A stretch of DNA of 22,684 nt from Oscillospiraceae bacterium (lineage in GTDB: Bacteria; Bacillota; Clostridia; Oscillospirales; Ruminococcaceae). Location of the stretch: contig DXNX01000024.1 of the NCBI GenBank assembly GCA_019413245.1, positions 1-22,684 of the forward strand, given 5' to 3'. The notes beneath the pieces are model-generated. The model did not search any database. It was given only the letters and a program-made list of their open reading frames with translations, and was not told where the DNA came from. Shown here piece after piece: positions 1 to 6,644 of this stretch. The translations under genes were made by a program, and so were the position numbers. How positions within the stretch are numbered: position 1 is the first letter of the stretch; every line of letters starts with the position of its first letter.

Positions 1-492
1 CCTTGACGGCGGAATCCCATATTCCCGGATGACTTCGCAGATACGTTCCCGCATCATGGCGGTCAGGGTCGGCGCCGAGATTTCCGGGGCCGGTTCCCGG
101 GGCTGTTCCAGCGCATACCGCTCCAGTGCCGCCTGCAACGCTCCTTTCAATTCCCGCGTTGGCGCCAGGTCCTTGGTCACACACAAAAGCCCGACAGGAT
201 GCCGGATATCCCCGATAGGGCAGACCCGGCAGCACAGGTCGGCGTTGTACCCCTGGCCCGGCGGCAGCAGGACCCATCCCTGCGGGTCGGAAAAGTCTTC
301 TTCGGTCAGCTTGCGCAGTGCCTGCGGAAGAGCAGACCCCGGTTCATGGCCGGGGCGGGGATGACAGACGGCTGCCAGTGCATGCTCCGGGTCGGCGAGA
401 TCATACACACAGATCTCGGTGCCGGAACCGCATACATCGGCCCAGAAAGAGATGGACTGTTTTACCAGTTCCAGTATTTCATTGTCGTGCAC
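1..492 (-). CDS. YheO/DauR-type PAS transcriptional regulator, N-terminal part (cut by window edge)
   Basis: Reading the minus strand from a GTG at 492 gives 164 residues open to the window edge. A purine-rich GAGGGAG lies about 9 bases upstream; the nearby ATG is in another frame and stops at once, so GTG is chosen. The N-terminus (ILELVKQSISFWADVCGSG, then EICVYDLADPEHALAAV) resembles the PAS-like sensor domain of YheO/DauR regulators, which read 'E-V-V-L-H-D-L-x-x-P-E-H-S-I' at this point. The visible end (around residue 150, MMRERICEVIREYGI) would be the approach to the C-terminal helix-turn-helix, which lies outside the window. DauR regulates D-arginine catabolism in Pseudomonas; the ligand here is unknown. 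It is divergent from the PLP enzyme at 694, its likely target. Family assignment is from motif memory, not a search. Confidence 0.72.
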   Translation of the reverse strand, partial: MHDNEILELVKQSISFWADVCGSGTEICVYDLADPEHALAAVCHPRPGHEPGSALPQALRKLTEEDFSDPQGWVLLPPGQGYNADLCCRVCPIGDIRHPVGLLCVTKDLAPTRELKGALQAALERYALEQPREPAPEISAPTLTAMMRERICEVIREYGIPPSR

Positions 493-693
493 AGGACCAC
501 ACTCCCTCGATTTTATTAGTCAGCTATGCCTATTTGTGAGTAAAATTTGAAAAGAATATCACTTTATAAAAAAAGATAGCAAATTTTTCCATTTTTCGCA
601 AGCGGCAAGTTGCACAAAGCACAACCGGAATTTTCTCCGCATATGTTCGGGTCGTCGAACCTTGTGCGGATCGCATAAAAAGGAGGATACAAT

Positions 694-1899
694 ATGCAGT
701 ACGATTTTACCTCTCATCTGGAACGGCACGGAATGGATGCCATCGCTGTGGACGGCGTTGGCAATGCCGGAGCACCCGGTGCTCCCAAGGATGGGTTCGA
801 CATTATTCCCATGTGGGTGGCGGATATGAACTTTCCCACACTGCCGGATATTCCGCAGGCCATCTGCCACCGTGCACAGCACCCGGCGTTCGGCTACTTC
901 AGCCCCACGGATGCCTACTATGACGCCATCTGCAATTGGCAGAAACGTCGCAATGGGGTAGAGGGTCTGAAGAAAGAATACATCGGCTACGAAAACGGCG
1001 TGCTGGGTGGTGTGGTGTCGGCGCTGTCCGCCATGGCTGCGCCCGGAGATGCCGTTCTGGTCCATAGTCCCACCTATATCGGATTCACCAAGAGCCTGGA
1101 AAACGCCGGTTATCGCATCGTCCACAGCCCGCTGCATCTGGAGAAAGACGGCGTCTGGCGTATGGATTTTGCCGATATGGAAGAAAAACTCCGCGCCAAC
1201 CATATCCATGCGGCCATCCTGTGCAGCCCGCACAATCCCTGTGGGCGTGTGTGGACACGGGAGGAACTGGAGCAGGCCATGGAGATCTATCGCCGCAACG
1301 ACTGCTATGTGATCTCGGATGAAATCTGGTCGGATATCCTGCTGGACGGGCATAAGCATATCCCCACCCAGTCTGTCAGCGAAGATGCCCGGCAGCGCAC
1401 CGTGGCCCTGTATGCTCCCAGCAAGACCTTCAATCTGGCGGGCCTTATCGGCAGTTATCATATTATTTATAACGACTGGCTGCGGGACCGGGTTCGGGCG
1501 GCCGGCAGCAAATCCTATTACAATTCCATGAATGTGCTGTCCATGCATGCGCTGATTGCCGCATACAGCGAGGCCGGCAATCAGTGGGTGGATGAGCTCT
1601 GTGCGGTGCTGAGCGAAAATGTCCGCTATGCCTGTGAGCATATTGCTGCAAAGTATCCGGGCGTACAGGTGGCCCACCCACAGGGGACCTACATGCTGTT
1701 CCTAGATTGCAGCGGCTGGTGCCAGGCTCACGGATGCACGGTGGAAGATGTCCTGCGTGCCGGCTGGGATGTGGGGGTTGCCTGGCAGGATGGGCGGCCT
1801 TTCCACGGTCCCTGCGCCATCCGTATGAACCTGGCACTGCCGCTGGACCGGGTGCAGGAAGCCTTTGCCCGCCTGGACAAGTATGTGTTCTCCACCTGA
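694..1899 (+). CDS. MalY/PatB-type PLP-dependent aminotransferase or C-S lyase
   Basis: A 401-residue fold-type I PLP enzyme, the usual length for MalY/PatB proteins, which cleave the C-S bond of cystathionine or cysteine conjugates to give pyruvate, ammonia and a thiol; some act as aminotransferases. The start has AAGGAGG about 7 bases upstream. Visible landmarks: the MalY-like N-terminus with PMWVADMNF (39-47), SPHNPCGRVW (178-187) with the PLP-contacting Asn181, SDEIWSD (208-214) with Asp209 that pairs with the pyridine nitrogen, APSKTFNLAGL (241-251) with Schiff-base Lys244, and RMNLALP (377-383) with carboxylate-binding Arg377. All catalytic residues appear present. It is divergent from a YheO-type regulator, which suggests amino-acid-responsive control. 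The exact substrate cannot be read from sequence. Its stop is 17 bases from the convergent ogt stop. Confidence 0.87.
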   Translation: MQYDFTSHLERHGMDAIAVDGVGNAGAPGAPKDGFDIIPMWVADMNFPTLPDIPQAICHRAQHPAFGYFSPTDAYYDAICNWQKRRNGVEGLKKEYIGYENGVLGGVVSALSAMAAPGDAVLVHSPTYIGFTKSLENAGYRIVHSPLHLEKDGVWRMDFADMEEKLRANHIHAAILCSPHNPCGRVWTREELEQAMEIYRRNDCYVISDEIWSDILLDGHKHIPTQSVSEDARQRTVALYAPSKTFNLAGLIGSYHIIYNDWLRDRVRAAGSKSYYNSMNVLSMHALIAAYSEAGNQWVDELCAVLSENVRYACEHIAAKYPGVQVAHPQGTYMLFLDCSGWCQAHGCTVEDVLRAGWDVGVAWQDGRPFHGPCAIRMNLALPLDRVQEAFARLDKYVFST

Positions 1900-1931
1900 A
1901 AAAAGGAGAGCTCTTTTAAAAAGAACTCCCC
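1899..1931 (-). terminator. Intrinsic terminator of ogt, spanning its stop codon
   Basis: Read on the minus strand, GGGGAGTTCTTTT (1931-1919) pairs with AAAAGAGCTCTCC (1917-1905) with two G-T wobbles, and is followed by six T (1904-1899). The TAA of ogt (1918-1916) sits at the loop, so the last codons form the 5' arm. The T-tract also overlaps the stop codon of the convergent PLP gene. On the plus strand the stem has no T-run after it, so it is expected to work for ogt only. Confidence 0.75.
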
Positions 1932-2386
1932 TCCAACCGAAGCAGAAAGCGTTTTTTGTCGGTCCCGCCGCCGTATCCGCCCAGACTGCCATCCGCGTTG
2001 ATGACCCGATGGCAGGGAACTAGGATGCTGACGGGGTTGCGGTGATTGGCCATGCCCACGGCACGGCAGGCCTTCGGATTGCCGGCCATGGCGGCTACCT
2101 CTGCGTAACTGCGGGTCTCCCCGTAGGGAATCCGCCGCAGAGCCGCCCAAACCCGCAGCTGGAAAGGCGTACCGTGTAACGAAAGCGGCAGATCAAATTC
2201 CCGGCGCTGTCCGGCAAAATATTCGTCCAGTTCCCGGGCGGCACGATGCAGCAGTTCGCTGTCCGTGCCGCCCGGCTCTTCTTTTTCTGCAAACGAAACT
2301 TCGCAGATTCCCTTTTCGTCGGCACACAGCCGCAGAAGCCCGGCCGGTGTGCGGTGATACAAAATGGCCTTGGCGAAGTTTTTCAT
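1916..2386 (-). CDS. ogt: Methylated-DNA--protein-cysteine methyltransferase (Ogt/AGT)
   Basis: A suicide DNA-repair enzyme that transfers the alkyl group from O6-alkylguanine or O4-alkylthymine to its own cysteine. The 156-residue length is normal for the family. The C-terminal domain carries TPFQLRVWAALRRIPYGETR (73-92), the helix-turn-helix with its arginine finger region (RAVGMANHRNP, 108-118), and the active site PCHRVI (124-129) with acceptor Cys125 and His126. ATG at 2386 is chosen because AGGAGGG lies about 8 bases before it; a TTG 18 bases further upstream would put that site inside the gene. It has a promoter at 2422-2450 and its own terminator, so it appears monocistronic. No Ada-type zinc domain is present, so it should not be self-inducing as Ada is. 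Confidence 0.95.
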   Translation of the reverse strand: MKNFAKAILYHRTPAGLLRLCADEKGICEVSFAEKEEPGGTDSELLHRAARELDEYFAGQRREFDLPLSLHGTPFQLRVWAALRRIPYGETRSYAEVAAMAGNPKACRAVGMANHRNPVSILVPCHRVINADGSLGGYGGGTDKKRFLLRLEGSSF

Positions 2387-2421
2387 GCCGGGACCCTCCT
2401 GCAAAAAAAATATTTTTTCTC

Positions 2422-2450
2422 ATCATACACGCTATGCGCGCAAAGGACAA
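2422..2450 (-). promoter_or_regulatory. Sigma-A-type promoter for ogt
   Basis: On the minus strand TTGTCC (2450-2445) is followed after exactly 17 bases by TATGAT (2427-2422), about 36 bases upstream of the ogt ATG. Four of six -35 and five of six -10 positions match consensus and the spacing is optimal. Confidence 0.7.
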
Positions 2451-2513
2451 GAGCATACCGGTCCGGCACGCCGCATACCCCTTTTGAAGAAGCGAGCAGG
2501 GGAGGGCAATGCC

Positions 2514-4571
2514 ATGAAGCAAAGGAAAAACGCCCGGTCAGACACCGCCTGGCGGCCCGTCACACCCGGTCTTGACCGTCATATCCGGCGGCGGGTCCGG
2601 GTGTTTGCAGGCTGTCTGGCAGTACTGTGTTTCGGCGGACTCACGGCCCGGCTGTTCTGGCTGCAGCTGGTAGACCCGGACGGGTATGCGGCCCGTGCTG
2701 CCGACCAGCAGCTGCGGGATACGGTGGTGCCCGCCGCCCGGGGGGAGATATACTCCGCTGACGGCACGCTGCTGGCAGCCAGTGAGACCTGCTGGACCAT
2801 CCGGGCGGCGCCCCGGGAACTGGCCGACGAACTGGTGGAACCGGCAGCCAAAGCACTCAGCGAGATTCTGGACATTGACGAAGCGGAAACATTGGAAAAA
2901 TTCCAACAGCGCAGTTCCAACGACTGTCTGCTGCGCCGTCGGGTGGACCGGGAGACGGCCGATGCTGTCCGCCTCTGGTGTGAGGAGAACGGCGCCGAAG
3001 GCATCCAGATCCGACAGGACACCCGCCGTGTCTACCCGCAGGGAGACTTCATGGGCTGCCTGCTGGGATTTACCGATGTGGACAATGCCGGTCTGTGGGG
3101 GCTGGAACTGGAATATAACGAGGCACTCACCGGGGAAAACGGCCGGGTCCTCACCGCCAAAAATGCCTGGGGATATGATATGCCCGAAGAGTACAGCACG
3201 CTGATTCCGGCAGTGCCCGGGGACAGTCTGACCCTGACCATCGACGCCAATATCCAGCATATGCTGGAAGGTGCCCTTTCTGCTGCCGTGGCCGAGCATC
3301 ATGTGGCTGCCCGGGGCGTGGGCATTGTTATGGATGTGCAGACCGGTGCCATTCTGGCCATGACCACCAAGCCGGACTACGACCCCAACGACCCGCGGAC
3401 CATCGTGGACGAGGAGACTCGCGCAGCGGTCAATGCTCTTTCCGGAGAGGAACGCAGTCAGGCCCTTCAGACGGCGCAGCAGGCCCAATGGCGCAACAAG
3501 GCCATCAGTGATCTGTATGAACCGGGCAGTGTGTTCAAACTCATCACCTGTGCGGCGGCGCTGGACACCGGCGCGGTAACGCCGGATTCCCAGTTTGTCT
3601 GCGCCGGAAAAATCAAGGTGTCCGGTACAACATTCCGCTGTGCCAATGGTCATATCCACGGGTTGGAAACGCTGGCGCAGGGGCTGGCGGCCTCCTGCAA
3701 TCCGTGCTTTATCCAGGTGGGGGCCCGCCTGGGCAAAGAGGCATTCTGCGATTATTTTGCGGCCTTTGGCCTGCGGGAAGCCACCGGCATCGACCTGCCC
3801 GGGGAAATCAAGCGCAGCGAGTATTATACCGCCGACCGGATGGGGCCGGTGGAACTGGCCAGCTGTTCCTTCGGACAAAGCAGCAAGGTCAGTTATCTGC
3901 AGATGATCACCGCTGTTTCAGCTATCGTCAACGGCGGGCGGCTGATGCAGCCGTACATTGTGCAGTCCATCACCGATGCCGACGGCCAGACAGTCAAAAC
4001 GGTGGAACCCACTGTCAAACGGCAGGTCATCTCGGAAGAAACTTCCGCCGCCATGCGTACCCTGATGGAAGGGGTCGTTACCACCGGTACAGGAAAAAAC
4101 GGTGCCGTAGCCGGGTATCGGGTAGGCGGCAAGACCGGCACCAGTCAGAAGCTGGACAGTGAGGACTCCGCTGCCCGTATTGCCAGCTTTGTGGCGGTGG
4201 CTCCCATCGATGACCCCAAAATCGCGGTTCTGGTTTGTCTGGATGAACCCCACAGCTGGACCACCAGCGGCGGCGCTCTGTCCGGCCCGGTGTGTGCCGA
4301 AGTGCTGGAACAGGCTTTGCCGTATCTGGGCATTGAACCCAGCTATACAGAAGCCGAGCTGGAAAAGTATTTTACCCAGGTGCCGGATGTGTCCGGCTGG
4401 TGCGTGACAGCGGCCCGGCAGAAGCTGGCTGAATACGGTCTGTCTGCTGCCGTGGTGGGGGAGGGTGAACGAGTCACCAGCCTGTATCCGACGGTGGGAA
4501 CCTCGGTGCGGCGGCAGTCGAGCATCACCCTGGATACCACCGGCAGTTTTGATGCCGCCGCTGATGAATGA
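2514..4571 (+). CDS. Class B penicillin-binding protein with PASTA domain (FtsI/SpoVD type)
   Basis: A D,D-transpeptidase that cross-links septal or spore-cortex peptidoglycan, anchored in the cytoplasmic membrane. The frame is open further upstream, but ATG at 2514 is chosen: GGGGAGGG lies 7 bases before it and the protein then begins with a short basic cytoplasmic tail. Of 685 residues, about 29-52 form the single membrane anchor, 70-230 the class B dimerisation region, and 265-605 the transpeptidase with SVFK (Ser339, Lys342), SCN (394-396) and KTGT (540-543), all intact. One PASTA-like repeat (about 619-675, starting QVPDVSGW) closes the protein, as in SpoVD and PBP2x. No dcw genes (mraW, ftsL, mraY) flank it, so it is a stand-alone copy; this makes a SpoVD-like or accessory role plausible but unproven. 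Confidence 0.93.
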   Translation: MKQRKNARSDTAWRPVTPGLDRHIRRRVRVFAGCLAVLCFGGLTARLFWLQLVDPDGYAARAADQQLRDTVVPAARGEIYSADGTLLAASETCWTIRAAPRELADELVEPAAKALSEILDIDEAETLEKFQQRSSNDCLLRRRVDRETADAVRLWCEENGAEGIQIRQDTRRVYPQGDFMGCLLGFTDVDNAGLWGLELEYNEALTGENGRVLTAKNAWGYDMPEEYSTLIPAVPGDSLTLTIDANIQHMLEGALSAAVAEHHVAARGVGIVMDVQTGAILAMTTKPDYDPNDPRTIVDEETRAAVNALSGEERSQALQTAQQAQWRNKAISDLYEPGSVFKLITCAAALDTGAVTPDSQFVCAGKIKVSGTTFRCANGHIHGLETLAQGLAASCNPCFIQVGARLGKEAFCDYFAAFGLREATGIDLPGEIKRSEYYTADRMGPVELASCSFGQSSKVSYLQMITAVSAIVNGGRLMQPYIVQSITDADGQTVKTVEPTVKRQVISEETSAAMRTLMEGVVTTGTGKNGAVAGYRVGGKTGTSQKLDSEDSAARIASFVAVAPIDDPKIAVLVCLDEPHSWTTSGGALSGPVCAEVLEQALPYLGIEPSYTEAELEKYFTQVPDVSGWCVTAARQKLAEYGLSAAVVGEGERVTSLYPTVGTSVRRQSSITLDTTGSFDAAADE

Positions 4572-4618
4572 ACCGGCGGGGAAAAAATCGTCCTTGAAAT
4601 GTGATACCCTGTCCCGCT

Positions 4619-5002
4619 TTACTGCGCTTTTCGCGTTCCGGAAACGATATATTCTCCCTCGTCGGAAATCGCTGTGTCCACATCAAACCAGCGTCGGAAA
4701 ATATCTGCCAGTTCACAGGCAGGCAGCGGCCCGACCGATACTTTTGCGACACGGCCTGCATGGTGACGGTTCAGTTGTTCCATGCCCATGCTGTGGGCCA
4801 CGGTCAGGCGCCCGCCGGGCCGGATTCCGGCAATATTCAAAATCGTATTGATTTTTTCGGTATCCACCACCAGGTCCTTTTCCCAGCCGGGGGCCAGTTC
4901 GGCGAAAAAATCCAGCATGTCCTCTTTTTGGATGCTGCAGTTCCCCTGAATGCACTTCAGATTCATTTCAGCCAAAAAACTCTTTTTCCGGTGAAAAAAC
5001 AA
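4619..5002 (-). pseudogene. Class I SAM methyltransferase remnant lacking its catalytic core (in-frame internal deletion)
   Basis: The frame gives up to 127 residues from a TTG at 5002; an ATG at 4966 or 4918 is equally possible because no strong ribosome site is seen. The first part (LDFFAELAPGWEKD, then KINTILNIAGIRPGGR) matches the N-terminus of small class I methyltransferases, in which the glycine-rich SAM-binding motif I normally follows at once. Here the next residues are LTVAHSMGMEQLNRHHAGR, which belong to the C-terminal part of the same family (the strand after 'LKPGGRL' and the 'HSxGxxxLNxxH' segment), continuing to the family's terminal strand (GEYIVSGTRK). Roughly 90-110 residues holding SAM motifs I-IV appear to be missing. 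The frame is open across the junction, so a short protein may still be made, but SAM-dependent activity is not expected. It lies 6 bases behind the GntR-type gene, presumably co-transcribed. Confidence 0.65.
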
Positions 5003-5008
5003 ACGATT

Positions 5009-5716
5009 TTAGTCATTGTAGATTTGCTGGTTGCCCGATATGGCCTGACCCAGATATTCGTCGATCCAACGGGCGGCACCTTCCTGATCCCGTGCACGGA
5101 TGTGGTCGTACAGCCGCTCGGTATTGCGGCAAAGTGCACCAATGCCGTACAACCGGCAGAAACGGGTCCACAAGGTGATGACAGGCGGTTTGAAGGAATA
5201 GTAGATCAGAGGCAGGATGCTGTTGCCGCTCACCAGTGCCAGCTCATGCTGGAACTCCCAGGCGGCTTCGGCTGCCTGCGCAGGCGTTTCGCATTCGGCA
5301 ATGGCGGCCAGCAGCTTGCCCAGGCGGTCCAGCGATTCATCGGAAGCGCGGTCGATGGTGTTGGACACTGCCAGATGCTCCAGCGCCAGGCGTACTTCCA
5401 GAATGGACTGGATCTCTTCCTTGCCCAGAACACCGCCCTGATACTCCATAATGGCGATCAGGGTGCTCAGATTGCCGCTGCGCCGGTAATCGGCCACCAC
5501 AGCGCCCTGCCGGGGCCGTATCTCCACAAACCCCTGTTTGGCCAGTTCGCTCATGCCGCCGTTGACCACCGCCCGGCTTACCTGCATCCGCTGGGCCAAC
5601 TCCCGTTCCGGGGGCAATTGGGTGCCCACAGCCAGCTCACCTGACAAAATCATCCGCTGCAGCTGCTGGATAAACAGGTCTTTCAGACTGGGGGCAGACA
5701 GCTTCTCAAATTCCAT
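5009..5716 (-). CDS. FadR/GntR-type transcriptional regulator (FCD-like effector domain)
   Basis: 235 residues. ATG at 5716 is chosen because GGAAGGAG lies 7 bases upstream; the frame stays open further upstream but without a ribosome site. The N-terminal winged helix shows the GntR signature: LKDLFIQQLQRMILSGELAVG, the LPPERELAQRMQVSRAVV recognition segment, and the wing ending RPRQGAVV. The remainder is helical like FCD domains, with ILEVRLALEHLAV, then FQHELALVSGN and a late RLYDHIRARD carrying His residues that often hold a metal or carboxylate ligand in this family. FadR-subfamily members commonly sense organic acids; the ligand here is unknown. It is divergent from hypB with 230 bases between the starts, so the nickel/redox operon is its likely target, and it leads a two-gene unit with the methyltransferase remnant. 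Confidence 0.88.
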   Translation of the reverse strand: MEFEKLSAPSLKDLFIQQLQRMILSGELAVGTQLPPERELAQRMQVSRAVVNGGMSELAKQGFVEIRPRQGAVVADYRRSGNLSTLIAIMEYQGGVLGKEEIQSILEVRLALEHLAVSNTIDRASDESLDRLGKLLAAIAECETPAQAAEAAWEFQHELALVSGNSILPLIYYSFKPPVITLWTRFCRLYGIGALCRNTERLYDHIRARDQEGAARWIDEYLGQAISGNQQIYND

Positions 5717-5743
5717 ATCGGCACTCCTTCCTGGGCTGTGGCT

Positions 5744-5773
5744 ATACCACATACCATGATTCGATTTTATCAT
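5744..5773. promoter_or_regulatory. Candidate operator for the GntR-type regulator
   Basis: Just upstream of the regulator start lie a tandem near-repeat, ATACCAC (5744-5750) and ATACCAT (5751-5757), and an overlapping inverted repeat, ATGAT (5756-5760), 8 bases, ATCAT (5769-5773). Short dyads beside the gene are usual for autoregulated GntR proteins. This is pattern-based; neither element matches a consensus I can name. Confidence 0.35.
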
Positions 5774-5832
5774 ACATTTTGCCAAATAAAAAGCCTTTCT
5801 TTGCATCGATTCACTGAAATGATCCGGCATGG

Positions 5833-5861
5833 TTGACCGCTGTACCAATGAGCGTTAAACT
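5833..5861 (+). promoter_or_regulatory. Sigma-A-type promoter for the hypB operon
   Basis: TTGACC (5833-5838), a 17-base spacer and TAAACT (5856-5861). The -35 matches five of six consensus positions and the -10 four of six. This leaves a leader of about 80 bases, which holds a small hairpin (TTGTGG 5906-5911, CCACAA 5917-5922) before the ribosome site. Confidence 0.55.
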
Positions 5862-5946
5862 ATTCACAAAAGGAAAAGCCCACTGCTGTGTATCGCTGTA
5901 CCGGCTTGTGGCAGGACCACAAAACAGGGGAGAAAGGACAACCGAC

Positions 5947-6627
5947 ATGGAAAAAGTGAAAATATTGGAGATCAAACAAAGCGTGTTTGCCTCCAATGAC
6001 CGCGAAGCCGACGAAGTCCGCCGGCAGCTGAAAGAAAAAGGGGTGTTTCTGCTCAACCTCATGTCTTCGCCGGGCTCCGGAAAAACCACCACCCTGCGCC
6101 GCACCATCGAAGCGCTGAAAGATGAGATGCGCATCGGCGTCATGGAAGCGGACATCGACTCGGATGTGGATGCCAAGGCTATTGCCGAAACCGGTGCCAA
6201 AGCCATCCAGTTGCATACCGGCGGCATGTGCCATCTGGACGCCGGTATGACCCGGCAGGGACTGGACGGACTAGGCCTGGAGGATGTGGACCTGGCCATT
6301 CTGGAAAATGTGGGCAACCTGGTCTGCCCGGCGGAATTTGACACCGGCGCAGTCAGGAACGCCATGATCCTCTCGGTGCCGGAGGGCCACGACAAGCCCC
6401 TGAAGTATCCGCTGATGTTCACCGTCTGCGATGTGGTACTGGTGAACAAGATCGACGTGATGCCGTATTTCGACTTTGATATGGATAAATGCAAGGAATA
6501 CATCCACATGCGCAATCCCGACGCCAAGGTCATTCCCATCTGTGCCCGCACCGGAGAGGGCATCGAGCAGTGGGCTGACTGGCTGCGGGCCGAAGTAGCC
6601 GCCTGGAAGAACCGGGACAACCAGTAA
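5947..6627 (+). CDS. hypB: HypB, GTPase for nickel insertion
   Basis: A SIMIBI-class GTPase that, with HypA, loads nickel into an apo-enzyme in the cytoplasm. 226 residues from ATG 5947, which follows AAAGGA by 8 bases. Visible motifs: P-loop SPGSGKTT (41-48), Asp68 of switch I in ADIDSD, the metal-site pair GGMCHLD (Cys95, His96) and the third ligand in NVGNLVCP (Cys127), and base-recognition NKID (167-170). The protein begins directly before the G domain: the N-terminal CxxCGC high-affinity nickel site of E. coli HypB and the histidine-rich tract of other HypBs are both absent, so it would be a metallochaperone rather than a nickel store. It opens an operon with a flavoprotein, hypA and a membrane protein; no other hyp gene or hydrogenase subunit is nearby. 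Confidence 0.95.
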   Translation: MEKVKILEIKQSVFASNDREADEVRRQLKEKGVFLLNLMSSPGSGKTTTLRRTIEALKDEMRIGVMEADIDSDVDAKAIAETGAKAIQLHTGGMCHLDAGMTRQGLDGLGLEDVDLAILENVGNLVCPAEFDTGAVRNAMILSVPEGHDKPLKYPLMFTVCDVVLVNKIDVMPYFDFDMDKCKEYIHMRNPDAKVIPICARTGEGIEQWADWLRAEVAAWKNRDNQ

Positions 6628-6644
6628 ACAGAAAGGACACAACC

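Noticed and set aside
4572..4618. Terminator between the PBP gene and the methyltransferase remnant
   Set aside because: Only a GCGGG/CCCGC pairing over a long loop is visible, with no T-tract on either strand that would support termination.
5862..5946. Possible NiCo riboswitch in the hypB leader
   Set aside because: The leader is short with one 6-bp hairpin. I see no four-way-junction layout or terminator/antiterminator pair expected for that riboswitch.
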